This document shows positions 29,675-38,066 of a stretch of DNA of 59,281 nt, in pieces. How positions within the stretch are numbered: position 1 is the stretch's first letter; every line of letters begins with the position of its first letter. Position numbers and translations under genes: made by a program. The notes under the pieces are model-generated. The model did not search any database. It worked only from the letters and a program-made list of their open reading frames with translations, and was not told the DNA's origin. Origin of the DNA: Lactobacillus kitasatonis DSM 16761 = JCM 1039 (GTDB lineage Bacteria > Bacillota > Bacilli > Lactobacillales > Lactobacillaceae); the NCBI RefSeq assembly GCF_000615285.1, contig NZ_BALU01000014.1, positions 1 through 59,281 of the forward strand, read 5' to 3'.

Positions 29675-30534
29675 TAGTCCTTTTTATCTTCTTCCTTTTC
29701 TACTCCATCGTCTGACAGTAATACTGTCAATAATCTCGAGCCCTTCATTCTTGTGGTGGTAAGCGTCTTGCCATCACCAATATCAACTGTTAATTTTTCC
29801 CCTTTTGCTGGAATTACTTTTAGAGTATTGATAACGTACCCAGCTACTGTATCTACATCTTCCATTTCAAGATGCGCATCAAATTGCTCATTAAATTCAT
29901 CAAGCGGCATCTTGCCATAAATGATGTATTTATGAGGAGCAATTTGATTATATAAAACTTCTGTGTGATCGACTTCGTCATCGATATCGCCGACGATTTC
30001 TTCAACTAAGTCTTCAATAGTTGCTAGACCGGTAACGCCACCATATTCGTCCATCAAAATAGCCAGCTGTCTTTGTGTCTGCTGCATTTCCATCAGCAAA
30101 TCTCCCAACTCAGCTGTTTCAGGGGCAAATAATGGCTCAGTCATTACGTCTTCATAATCAAGATTTTCAAAGCCTTTACGCTTAGCCATTCGTAAAACGC
30201 TTCTAATATGAATGACACCAACGATCTTATCTTTATCTCGTTTATAAACTGGGACACGTGAATAAGGCTCACGCAAAATTTCATCCAAATTATCCTGAAG
30301 GCTAACGTCTGCATCAACCATAAATGCATCCATTCTTGGCACCATTACTTCACGGGCCGTTTTACCTTGAAATTCAAGAATACCTTCAAGCATTGAAAAC
30401 TCTTTATCGTCAATTTTATGACTATCATGCAAATTAACGATTTCTTTTTCTAAATGATCTTTAGTTTCTTCTTTTTTATCGCCTGATAACTTGCTTCTCA
30501 AGCGACCAAAAAAAATTATCCGCTCCAGGATCAC
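29674..30534 (-). CDS. Hemolysin-like CBS domain protein (CorC/HlyC type)
   Basis: This 286-residue soluble protein has two CBS domains ([15 protein letters not shown] and [15 protein letters not shown]) and a C-terminal CorC_HlyC domain ([25 protein letters not shown]). CorC-type proteins support Mg2+/Co2+ transport. The frame as read opens at a GTG with no good ribosome binding site. An ATG at 30541 would give [11 protein letters not shown], then needs one T fewer in the T8 run at 30508-30515 to join [12 protein letters not shown] therefore suspect a one-base insertion at the N-terminus. It is coupled to prfC downstream. Confidence 0.82.
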   Translation of the reverse strand: MILERIIFFGRLRSKLSGDKKEETKDHLEKEIVNLHDSHKIDDKEFSMLEGILEFQGKTAREVMVPRMDAFMVDADVSLQDNLDEILREPYSRVPVYKRDKDKIVGVIHIRSVLRMAKRKGFENLDYEDVMTEPLFAPETAELGDLLMEMQQTQRQLAILMDEYGGVTGLATIEDLVEEIVGDIDDEVDHTEVLYNQIAPHKYIIYGKMPLDEFNEQFDAHLEMEDVDTVAGYVINTLKVIPAKGEKLTVDIGDGKTLTTTRMKGSRLLTVLLSDDGVEKEEDKKD

Positions 30535-30645
30535 TACTCATTTGTATACTCTCTTTCTTAAAAAGTCATCTAAATAAAGATATTATAGCATACAGCTAGT
30601 GTCATTATGTTAAAATAGCACATAAGACTAAGGAGGTTGGATACA

Positions 30646-31107
30646 ATGAAAAAAAGCCACATCTTGCTTGTTTTCACATTTTTATTGCTTATCCCATATA
30701 TTTGCAGTCTAGCAATTATTGGTATTGGCTATAACGCATTGGTACTGCACTCAGCAGAAATTTGCCGTACGATAATCGGAGCTTTAGTTGGCTCAATCAT
30801 TATGTTTGCTGTTAAGGCAACAATTCAACGTCCAGTTGATTTATTAGCCGTTCAAACTAATGACGATCTGTTAAAGCAACTTTTACGTTTTTTCAGTATC
30901 AGACGCCGTTATTTCTTCCTTTTCGCCAATATCGTTTTAGACTTTATCCTATGTTTTGCCTCAACCTATCTAGTCCGTTCAATTTTGACGCTAGATCAAA
31001 TCGTAGGCAATTCAATCGGTTTTGTCTTATTGATTATGTTCGTTTCAACTTGTCTTGGGGCTTACGTAGAATACGACAACTTATCAATCGATCCACAACA
31101 GCATTAA
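30646..31107 (+). CDS. Small multi-pass membrane protein of unknown function
   Basis: I do not recognise this 153-residue protein. It has four clear hydrophobic segments (about residues 5-27, 38-62, 88-110 and 115-140) and short charged loops. AAGGAGG lies 7 nt before the ATG at 30646, an unusually strong site, so it is surely translated. It is transcribed divergently from the CBS/CorC gene. It converges on the unknown gene 31110-31592 with only 2 bp between the stops and no terminator. Confidence 0.75.
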   Translation: MKKSHILLVFTFLLLIPYICSLAIIGIGYNALVLHSAEICRTIIGALVGSIIMFAVKATIQRPVDLLAVQTNDDLLKQLLRFFSIRRRYFFLFANIVLDFILCFASTYLVRSILTLDQIVGNSIGFVLLIMFVSTCLGAYVEYDNLSIDPQQH

Positions 31108-31109
31108 TT

Positions 31110-31592
31110 TTATTCACTGGCCTTCAAGTAGAAATCTTGGGTCAGTTTTTTTGTGTCCATATTAAGATCCCAAACCATGTATGGCGTATCACTATCACCT
31201 AAGTTTTGGTAAACCTTAACACCATTGTCCATTACTTTCTTAACAAAAGTGGAAACAGTACTGGTCAAAGGCAAATTGAAGAAAACAAGATTTTGATTTT
31301 CTTGTTCTTCTTCTTCAACTTCTGCCTTAGGTAAATCAAATTTCATAAGACCTGTTGGCACTTTAACATCTTTAGAGTTAGCCAAAACACCGTACCAGTA
31401 CATAAAACTGTCTTCACCGGATACGATCAAAGCAGTACGCTTATTTTCCAAATTATTATCAGCTAAAAACTTTTGAAAAGTCTCATCATTTTCCATTTGT
31501 TGGTTAGATTCCATAAAGCTCTTTTGTGCATTCATTAAGCTAGCTGGAAAAGGACGACCTACAAATAATTTTTCATCGATAGTTTTCTTCAT
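31110..31592 (-). CDS. Conserved-looking soluble protein of unknown function, next to recX
   Basis: I do not recognise this 160-residue protein. It is acidic, has no signal peptide or membrane segment, and contains an EVEEEEQENQ stretch in the middle. Aromatic-rich segments (DSFMYWYGVLANS, YMVWDLNMDTKK) suggest a compact domain. AGGAGA precedes the ATG. It starts 12 bp after recX on the same strand and is very probably cotranscribed with it. Confidence 0.72.
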   Translation of the reverse strand: MKKTIDEKLFVGRPFPASLMNAQKSFMESNQQMENDETFQKFLADNNLENKRTALIVSGEDSFMYWYGVLANSKDVKVPTGLMKFDLPKAEVEEEEQENQNLVFFNLPLTSTVSTFVKKVMDNGVKVYQNLGDSDTPYMVWDLNMDTKKLTQDFYLKASE

Positions 31593-31604
31593 TTTTTCTC
31601 CTAA

Positions 31605-32417
31605 TTAATATTCTGCTAATTCACTTAAATCAATTACTTCGCCATTTAAGAAAGCATCAATTTCTCCTGATGAAAAACCGTGGCTAAATAGATACTTTTT
31701 AATTTTAAGTTTGCGTCCTGAATCATCAAAACGACGAAATCTCTTATATGCCTTAATGCCTTGCTTTTTTAAAGCTTCCATTTGCATATCTTCATTATCT
31801 GCTAAATCTAAAGACGAAATAACTTCACTGCTAATACCACCATCAAAACCATGAGTTAACAGTTTGCTTCTCATCTTGCGTTCGATTTCTCTTTTTGAGA
31901 TTTTACCCACTTGATGCATCATTGACTTAACTACTCTTCGGCCGATTTCAATCCAATCTTCATCGTCAACTTCGCCGAGTTCTACTTGACTAATTTCTGG
32001 ATCAACGCCTTTTTGCGTTAATTTGCGCAACAAACTCTTAGGTCCATCCGAACCAACGCGAAGATCATTTTTGATAAAAAGTTTCACATATTGTTGGTCA
32101 TCCAGATAGCCCAATTCATTTAATTGACTAACAGCACTATTAGCTGCTTCATCAGAAATCTCGTGCTTTTTTAAATACTGTAAGACTTCAAACACGGTTC
32201 GAGGCTCATAACTCAAAAAATGAGCGGCTAAATCACTGGCTTTAGCATCTGCATCAAATTGATGGATTTTTTCAACTTGAGCATCGTCTAATTCTTTTCC
32301 CTTTAGCAAAACAAATTCAGCTACGGTCTTTTCACTAGCAGAAAAAGCATACTTGCCATCCAAAAAAATATTATAACGTCCTGGGCGCCGTTGTGCACTT
32401 ACTTTGGTTATCAACAA
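31605..32417 (-). CDS. recX: Regulatory protein RecX
   Basis: RecX binds RecA filaments and limits their activity. The 270-residue protein consists of three-helix repeats typical of the family (EFVLLKGKELDDAQVEKIHQ, YLKKHEISDEAANSAVSQL and ELGYLDDQQYVKLFIKND), with the usual extended C-terminal repeats of Firmicute RecX. It starts with TTG after GAGGTGA; two adjacent TTG codons make the start uncertain by one codon. The following unknown gene is 12 bp away. Confidence 0.88.
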   Translation of the reverse strand: MLITKVSAQRRPGRYNIFLDGKYAFSASEKTVAEFVLLKGKELDDAQVEKIHQFDADAKASDLAAHFLSYEPRTVFEVLQYLKKHEISDEAANSAVSQLNELGYLDDQQYVKLFIKNDLRVGSDGPKSLLRKLTQKGVDPEISQVELGEVDDEDWIEIGRRVVKSMMHQVGKISKREIERKMRSKLLTHGFDGGISSEVISSLDLADNEDMQMEALKKQGIKAYKRFRRFDDSGRKLKIKKYLFSHGFSSGEIDAFLNGEVIDLSELAEY

Positions 32418-32470
32418 CTGTTTTCACCTCGCAATATTCTAAAATACATGCTAGCAAATTTTTGTAATGC

Positions 32471-32500
32471 TTGCTAAGAACTTTTTTTAGGTAGTACAAT
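32471..32500 (+). promoter_or_regulatory. Promoter for rlmD
   Basis: TTGCTA, an 18-nt spacer and TACAAT lie 44 bp before the rlmD start. Confidence 0.45.
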
Positions 32501-32543
32501 TAATAGCAATGTAATTTAGTTTTTAGTAGAAAGAATAAGGATA

Positions 32544-33923
32544 ATGAACAGAAAATTTTCCAAGAATAAGCAACGCGAAAAAGATATCATCATTACCATT
32601 AAACGCTTAGGCATTAACGGCGAAGGCATCGGTTATTACAAAAAGAAGGTCATCTTCATCCCTGGTGCTTTGCCAGGTGAAGTAGTCGTAGCTAAAATCG
32701 TTAAAAGCTACCCTCATTACATTGAAGGCGAATTGGTCCGCATCAAGGAAAAGAGCCCTGATCGTGTAGACTTCCCTGAAGGCGTTGATCCAGAAATCGG
32801 CGGCTTAGAGCTCGCTCACTTGTCCTATGACAAGCAACTTGAATTCAAACGCAACAACATGCTTGAATCACTTAAGAAATATCATCCACGTGGCTATGGT
32901 AAATATAAGGTTAAGAAGACCATCCCCGCTCCAGATCCATGGCACTACCGCAACAAGGCACAATACCAAATTGAAAGTGTTCACGGCAAAACCAAGTTAG
33001 GTCTTTTTGCACCAAACTCACATCGTTTAATCGACTTGCCTAAGATGCCAACTCAAAGTGAAGACACACAAAAAGCAGAACGTGAAATCAAAGAATTAAT
33101 CGAAAAATTGCACGTTCCAGTCGCAAATTACCGTCGTCACTTGCCAGGAATTAAGACAGTCGTTGTACGTCAATCAGAAGCAACTAAAGAAATCCAAGTT
33201 ACTTTGATTACTATTGGTCATAAACTCAAGAACTTGATTCCACTTGCTAAAGAAATCATGAAACTTGATCATGTTGTTAGTGTTTACCAAAACGAAACTG
33301 AATGGCAAAACCCACAAGTTTGGGGTAACAAGACCGAAAAATTATTGGGTAAAAATCAAATTGTTGAAGAAATTTTGGGCAAGAAATTCGCCTTATCTCC
33401 ACGTGCTTTCTTCCAACTAAACCCAGTTCAAACTGTTAACCTTTATTCAGAAGCATTGAAATACCTCGACTTAGCTCCTGATCAAACTTTAATCGATGCC
33501 TATAGTGGTGTAGGTACTTTGGGTATCTTAGCAGCTGATCGCGTTAAGCAAGTTATTGGTATTGAAACTATTCCTGAAGCCGTTAAGGATGCTCAACACA
33601 ATGTTGAATTAAACCACATTAAGAATGCGGACTACATTCAAGGTGCTACTGAAAAGGTATTGCCTGAATTGCAAAACAGCGGTGTATCAATCGATGCTTT
33701 GATTGTGGATCCACCAAGAACCGGTTTAGCTAAGAGTTTGATTAAGACTATCTTACGCGTTAAACCTGAAACCTTCGTTTACATTTCATGTAACCCATCA
33801 ACTCTAGCTCAAGACTTAGTTTTACTTAGCGAAGCATATGATGTTCGTTTGATTCAAAACGTTGATATGTTACCACAAACTCCTCGCTGTGAAGCCATTG
33901 CTAAATTAGTATTACGTAAATAA
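32544..33923 (+). CDS. rlmD: 23S rRNA (uracil-5-)-methyltransferase RlmD type
   Basis: This TrmA/RumA family enzyme uses SAM to methylate C5 of uridine in 23S rRNA. The 459-residue protein has an N-terminal TRAM RNA-binding domain (about residues 14-70), a SAM site (DAYSGVGTLGILA, about 315), DPPRTGL, and the catalytic Cys region YISCNPSTLAQDL near the C-terminus. The Cys cluster of the Fe-S form is not evident. In Bacillus the homologue RlmCD modifies two uridines, so the exact target is not settled. Confidence 0.9.
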   Translation: MNRKFSKNKQREKDIIITIKRLGINGEGIGYYKKKVIFIPGALPGEVVVAKIVKSYPHYIEGELVRIKEKSPDRVDFPEGVDPEIGGLELAHLSYDKQLEFKRNNMLESLKKYHPRGYGKYKVKKTIPAPDPWHYRNKAQYQIESVHGKTKLGLFAPNSHRLIDLPKMPTQSEDTQKAEREIKELIEKLHVPVANYRRHLPGIKTVVVRQSEATKEIQVTLITIGHKLKNLIPLAKEIMKLDHVVSVYQNETEWQNPQVWGNKTEKLLGKNQIVEEILGKKFALSPRAFFQLNPVQTVNLYSEALKYLDLAPDQTLIDAYSGVGTLGILAADRVKQVIGIETIPEAVKDAQHNVELNHIKNADYIQGATEKVLPELQNSGVSIDALIVDPPRTGLAKSLIKTILRVKPETFVYISCNPSTLAQDLVLLSEAYDVRLIQNVDMLPQTPRCEAIAKLVLRK

Positions 33924-33931
33924 TTAAATTA

Positions 33932-33957
33932 GCCTAGTCAAACGACTGGGCTTTTTT
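33932..33957 (+). terminator. Rho-independent terminator after rlmD
   Basis: GCCTAGTC/GACTGGGC (one G-U pair in the RNA) with an AAAC loop is followed by T6 and GCGTATAA. Confidence 0.85.
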
Positions 33958-33963
33958 GCGTAT

Positions 33964-34002
33964 AAAAAAAGCAGCTGACGGACAATCCTGTCTCTTTGCA
34001 GC
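33964..34002 (-). terminator. Possible terminator of the intergenic transcript
   Basis: GCTG/CAGC and GACA/TGTC form a two-part stem with an internal loop, followed on the minus strand by GCTTTTTTT. It lies 360 bp beyond the broken hydrolase gene. Confidence 0.5.
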
Positions 34003-34322
34003 CGCAATTTCAAGTGGATGAGGTAGCTCATCAATTGATAGTCACGATTTTCAGTTGTTTGATTTGTGTTAAACAATGGCTATCGCAACCAATATTAACA
34101 TTCACTTGTTCGGGTCTTTACATAAAACGTAACTTTTTAATGAATTGGAGTTTTCTGCGAACAGCCACTGACAATTAATAAATAGCGTTTAATTAAGTGA
34201 TTTATGGCTGACACCTCTACATATAGAGAATCTTTCAAGTTTCCAATAATAATACAATTCTGGAGATAAAAACTTATTGTTCATTTTACATTTTGTTAAC
34301 TTTAATTTCTACCTCTTCCACA
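33964..34322 (-). ncRNA. Candidate structured RNA in a gene-free stretch
   Basis: These bases hold no convincing gene. Reading the minus strand, a promoter with a cre site lies at 34329-34357 and a hairpin followed by T7 at 33964-34002. Between them complementary segments nest: CAAGTG (34011-34016) with CACTTG (34103-34108), enclosing GATGAG/CTCATC, GATAG/CTATC and TTGTTT/AAACAA. A further hairpin pairs CAGCCA (34162-34167) with TGGCTG (34205-34210), and CTCTA/TAGAG lies at 34215-34228. Promoter and terminator favour the minus strand. Several helices extend through G-U pairs only in plus-strand RNA, so the strand is not settled. I match no known RNA family. Confidence 0.3.
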
Positions 34323-34328
34323 CCATTC

Positions 34329-34357
34329 ATTATATCCGGTTGTGTAACCGCTTGCAA
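34329..34357 (-). promoter_or_regulatory. Promoter with embedded cre site
   Basis: On the minus strand TTGCAA (-35), 17 nt and TATAAT (-10) form a good promoter. TGCAAGCGGTTACA (34343-34356) overlaps the -35 and matches the cre consensus TGNAARCGNWWWCA at every position. It points into the gene-free stretch, starting right after the hydrolase stop. Confidence 0.5.
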
Positions 34358-34360
34358 TAA

Positions 34361-35281
34361 TTAGAGCCTATATTTATCAAAAAATGCCTTAACTCGCTTA
34401 CGATACTTATTCTTATACATTGGATAAGACAAAGCATGACCTGCTAAAGACGCAACCCATATTTCTTTTGGCACATCAGTTACGGCATAATTTTGATAAA
34501 CTATTTCAGTTGGAACAAAATGATCTTTTCCACTATGAATAAACAAAAATGATCTAGTATTCTTTTTTAATTGCTTAATTGAAGAAGCTTGCTCTAAGAA
34601 AAAGCCATTTTTCACTTTATTGATTCTGCTAATAATCTCACCCAATGGAATACTTGCAAATTTATTCAAATTAACCAAATTGCCAGCTTGATATCTTATT
34701 TCTTCTTTAAGGGTCGAATAACCACAGTCTTCAATAAAAGCTTTAACCTGGCTAGGCAGCTCCATGCCGCTGACCATCATAGTGGTGCACCACCCATACT
34801 TTGGCCCATCACAATAGTCTTGCTATTTTCTCCATTTTTAGCAATTACTTGGTTAATCCAATTACGAATGTCTTCTTTTTCCTACCCAGCCATAACCGAT
34901 ATATTTGCCTGCACTTCTGCCGTGAGCTCGTGCATCAGGAAGAAGAACATTATAGCCAAAGTCATAGAACATTTTGGCAAAACCGCCCATACTGTCGCTA
35001 TCACTCATAGAACCGTGCAACAGAATAGCGGTTTTATCTGAGTCATGATTTAAGTATTGAGCAAATAGTTTTAAGCCGTTTTTAGTCTCAAGATTCCATT
35101 TTTCTTTAGGGAAATCTCTGAAACAAACTTTATCAGGGTAAAGTGAATCTTTGCCTGACAACTTTTTAGAATCTGGTTCTTTCTTATAAGGCGTCATTGC
35201 AATTTTAAAGAAGTAGTCACCTGCAGCAAATATTCCTGCACCTGCTGCTAGAAGTGATGTTAATAATAGCTTTTTCTTCAT
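34361..35281 (-). pseudogene. Alpha/beta hydrolase, two frameshifts
   Basis: This membrane-anchored or secreted serine hydrolase of the alpha/beta fold has an N-terminal hydrophobic segment (residues 2-20) that looks like a signal anchor. The oxyanion region is ILLHGSMSDSDS and the nucleophile elbow G-Q-S-M-G-G. The first frame ends after GWVG, where one A seems added to an A4 run near 34882. Then DIRNWINQVIAKNG follows, and a base is lost near 34785 before MMVSGMELPSQVKAF. The two changes cancel, giving a 306-residue length. The catalytic His is probably in SLAGHALSYP. AGGAAGTG precedes the ATG at 35281. Confidence 0.8.
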
Positions 35282-35362
35282 ACTGAGCACTTCCTAGTTA
35301 AACTAACGTACTTTATTTTATAATTAGTAATAAGAATATTATTACTTTTATTACACGAGAAA

Positions 35363-35647
35363 ATGAGATTAACAGACTTATTACAATTAATTGATGACCT
35401 TAATATCAATACAAGTTTTCATTTAAAAATTGCTGGTAAGACTATGCCTTGGGGCAAATTAACCTTAGCTGGAGAAAAATGCCTGCTTTATCCAGGCTCA
35501 AAAGCTTTGACTAAGAAAAAGATAGTCAAATTAGTAGGTAAAATGCATGGTCGTGGCATCCCCCTTATCGCCATAGTAAATAACCAAGAGTATCCTCTTT
35601 TTGGCCTGCAAATAGTTGAAGATGAACGCAAAGCAATTTTACTCTAA
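35363..35647 (+). CDS. Small protein of unknown function
   Basis: I do not recognise this 94-residue protein. It is basic, soluble and without cysteine-rich or membrane motifs apart from a single Cys (GEKCLLYPG). Alternating hydrophobic strands suggest a small alpha/beta fold. The ribosome binding site is weak (ACGAGAAA). It is a single gene between the divergent hydrolase and a bidirectional terminator. Confidence 0.6.
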   Translation: MRLTDLLQLIDDLNINTSFHLKIAGKTMPWGKLTLAGEKCLLYPGSKALTKKKIVKLVGKMHGRGIPLIAIVNNQEYPLFGLQIVEDERKAILL

Positions 35648-35650
35648 ACA

Positions 35651-35681
35651 AAAAAGGACCTAGCTAAACTAGGTTCTTTTT
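35651..35681. terminator. Bidirectional terminator after mvaS and the small gene
   Basis: GGACCTAG/CTAGGTTC with a 5-nt loop is flanked by A-runs and T-runs, and ends both converging transcripts. Confidence 0.8.
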
Positions 35682-35690
35682 GCTTATTTA

Positions 35691-36854
35691 TTACTTTTCT
35701 TTATATTGGCGTACATAGTTCTTAGTACCAGCAAAGTACCAAGTGCCCTTTTTATCATCACTGACTAATTCTTTGCCATCTTCTGGATCTTCCAATGCTG
35801 TATTGAAGACGTCTTCATATTCAGGAATAGTCAATTTCTTACGACGATCAAGTAATGCCATATCTTTGGCTTTATCGATCTCTTTTTCATAGCCTTCAAC
35901 CAAATTACCACTGTAAAATTCACCCATGGCTCCTGAACCATATGAAAATAGTCCAACTAATGAACCTGCTGACAAGTCATCATTTTCGAGCAAGCTAAGC
36001 AAACTAATGTATAAAGAAGCAGTATAAGCATTACCAATACGACGAGATAATTGTTTAGCGGCTTCAAAACTACTTTCTAACTTTTTAGTAGTTTCTTCAT
36101 CTTGACCTTCTACTGCAATTCTATTTGCCTTAAGAGCCATCTTAGTAAATGGCATGTGATAAGTAATCGCGTCAAAATCACTAGTCTTGAGGTTCTTTTG
36201 CTTCTTGTAATCGTTAAAAGTCTTAGTAAAGAAGTCTAAGTAAACTTGAGTAGAATATTTTCCTTCAACCATAGCTACACGTGAGAAGTTTGGACGCCAA
36301 AAGTCATTGATATCTTCACTGTAGGCGCTGTGACCATCGTTCAATGCAAGAATACTTGGATCAGCCTTGATCAACATACTGATACTGCCGGCACCTTGGG
36401 TAACTTCTCCTGGAGTGCCAACGCCGTAACGAGCAATATCACTACTGATAACAATTGCTGTTTGATTAGGGTGAACTCTAACAAAGTCGCGTGCAATCAT
36501 TAAAGCAGCAGTTAAACCAAAGCAAGCTTCTTTAACTTCAAAAGTTCTAACTTCCGGCTTTAAATTAAGTGCAGTTTTAACAAACAAAGAAGCAGACTTA
36601 GATTGATCGATACTGCTTTCTGTACCAAAGACAAGCAAACCGACTTTATCCTTATCAATACGGTCAATATAACGCATTGTTGCGTTAATTCCCATAGAAA
36701 CTGCGTCTTGGGTTTGATCTGCAACGCTCATTTCACTTTGACCAATACCAATCAAAAATTTGTTAGGATCTTGGTTTCTTGCATGTGCTAAATCAACCAT
36801 ATCTACATATTTATTTGGCGTAAAAAGTCCGATTTTATCAATACCTACTTGCAT
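35691..36854 (-). CDS. mvaS: Hydroxymethylglutaryl-CoA synthase
   Basis: MvaS condenses acetyl-CoA with acetoacetyl-CoA to HMG-CoA, the second step of the mevalonate pathway. The 387-residue protein has the nucleophilic Cys in EVKEACFGLTAALM (about residue 111), the catalytic His in ITYHMPFTKMA, and a C-terminal GLFSYGSGAMGEFYSG. It starts one base after mvaA and is the last gene of the thiolase-mvaA-mvaS operon. Confidence 0.95.
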   Translation of the reverse strand: MQVGIDKIGLFTPNKYVDMVDLAHARNQDPNKFLIGIGQSEMSVADQTQDAVSMGINATMRYIDRIDKDKVGLLVFGTESSIDQSKSASLFVKTALNLKPEVRTFEVKEACFGLTAALMIARDFVRVHPNQTAIVISSDIARYGVGTPGEVTQGAGSISMLIKADPSILALNDGHSAYSEDINDFWRPNFSRVAMVEGKYSTQVYLDFFTKTFNDYKKQKNLKTSDFDAITYHMPFTKMALKANRIAVEGQDEETTKKLESSFEAAKQLSRRIGNAYTASLYISLLSLLENDDLSAGSLVGLFSYGSGAMGEFYSGNLVEGYEKEIDKAKDMALLDRRKKLTIPEYEDVFNTALEDPEDGKELVSDDKKGTWYFAGTKNYVRQYKEK

Positions 36855-38066
36855 TTATTTTTCCTCTCTTAATTTCTCCAAAATATCCTTCGCATGACTT
36901 TCTGAATAATTCTTTTCTTCTATCATTTTATTCAAAACAGTCTTTTTCTCTTCTTCAGTTGCATCAAGCTCAGCTACTACATTGCGCGCTTGCAATTTCA
37001 TATGTCCAGCTTGAATGCCAACAGTCGAAATAGCCAACAACGCTGCTAAATTATTTGCTAAACCAATACTAGTAATAATTTCGCCTAAAGTTTGACTAGT
37101 AATGTTTTTGCCTAAAATTGAAAAGCTTTGCTGGACATCGCGACGCGCTTTAATTGAACCACCTACAACGCCAATCGCCATTGGCAAGGTCAACTCACCG
37201 ACTAATTTATCATCTTCCATTGTCCATTTTGATAAACTACGATATTGACCATCCCGATTTGCCAAGACTGCAGTAGCATTTTCGATTGCGCGATAGTCAT
37301 TGCCTGTAGCGATTAAAACTGCATCGACACCATTCATAATGCCCTTGTTGTTAGTTACCGCACGATATGAATCGTCATAGCCAATCTGACTAAGCAATAC
37401 GATACGCTGAGCAACTTTTTCACCACCAATGGCAATTGGATCAATCTTTACCTCAGTCTTAGTTAATTGGCTAGGATAATTAGATAAAATAGCAAAAAGC
37501 TTTTCTTCAACATGATCAAATTGTTCTAACTTGGCACTCAAAAATTCCAGAATTGAGTTAGTCTTATTAGCCCCCATCGCTTCAGCCGGATCAACTAAAA
37601 CTTTGAGATAAACCAAATTACCGTTTTGTTTAGCCGAAATAGAACGAGTTCCGCCACCATGACCGACTAAACTAGTAAACTTTTGATTAGCTAAATCGAT
37701 CAATTCAGGAAATTTTTCTTCTAAATCAGCTAAAGAAAATTGTTCATCAACCTTTAAAACAATTTGACCATAGATTCCATCTCTATGACTAACAGCTTTT
37801 ACACCGCCATTTTTAGCAAAAATGCTAGCACCATGATTGGCAGCGGCCACCACAGATGGCTCTTCTGTTGCCATTGGTACCATGTATTTTTGTCCATTAA
37901 CCAATAAGTTCTGAACTACACCCAAAGGCAAACGCAATTGACCAATCACATTTTCGCTTAACTCATCTAAACGTTTTAATACTTGATCATCAATGTCTTC
38001 TAATTTAATCCCTTCAGCCCGTAAGATTCTTCTACGCTCTTCAGGCTGTAATTGATAAAACCTCAT
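36855..38066 (-). CDS. mvaA: Hydroxymethylglutaryl-CoA reductase, degradative type (class II)
   Basis: HMG-CoA reductase makes mevalonate from HMG-CoA. The 403-residue length and sequence (ENVIGQLRLPLGVVQNLLVNG, EEPSVVAAANHGA, GIMNGVDAVLIATGND) fit the class II bacterial enzymes. DVQQSFSILGK lies near residue 310. In this class the catalytic His follows near the end (ESHAKDIL). It overlaps the thiolase by one base and is followed directly by mvaS. Confidence 0.95.
   Translation of the reverse strand: MRFYQLQPEERRRILRAEGIKLEDIDDQVLKRLDELSENVIGQLRLPLGVVQNLLVNGQKYMVPMATEEPSVVAAANHGASIFAKNGGVKAVSHRDGIYGQIVLKVDEQFSLADLEEKFPELIDLANQKFTSLVGHGGGTRSISAKQNGNLVYLKVLVDPAEAMGANKTNSILEFLSAKLEQFDHVEEKLFAILSNYPSQLTKTEVKIDPIAIGGEKVAQRIVLLSQIGYDDSYRAVTNNKGIMNGVDAVLIATGNDYRAIENATAVLANRDGQYRSLSKWTMEDDKLVGELTLPMAIGVVGGSIKARRDVQQSFSILGKNITSQTLGEIITSIGLANNLAALLAISTVGIQAGHMKLQARNVVAELDATEEEKKTVLNKMIEEKNYSESHAKDILEKLREEK

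Noticed and set aside
33996..34178. A 60-codon plus-strand open frame in the gene-free stretch
   Set aside because: There is no ribosome binding site, the composition is odd and no family is recognisable. The bases are better explained by the nested inverted repeats.
34189..34284. A 31-codon minus-strand ORF starting MNNKFLSPELYYYW
   Set aside because: There is no ribosome binding site before the ATG, and it is too short to call without other support.
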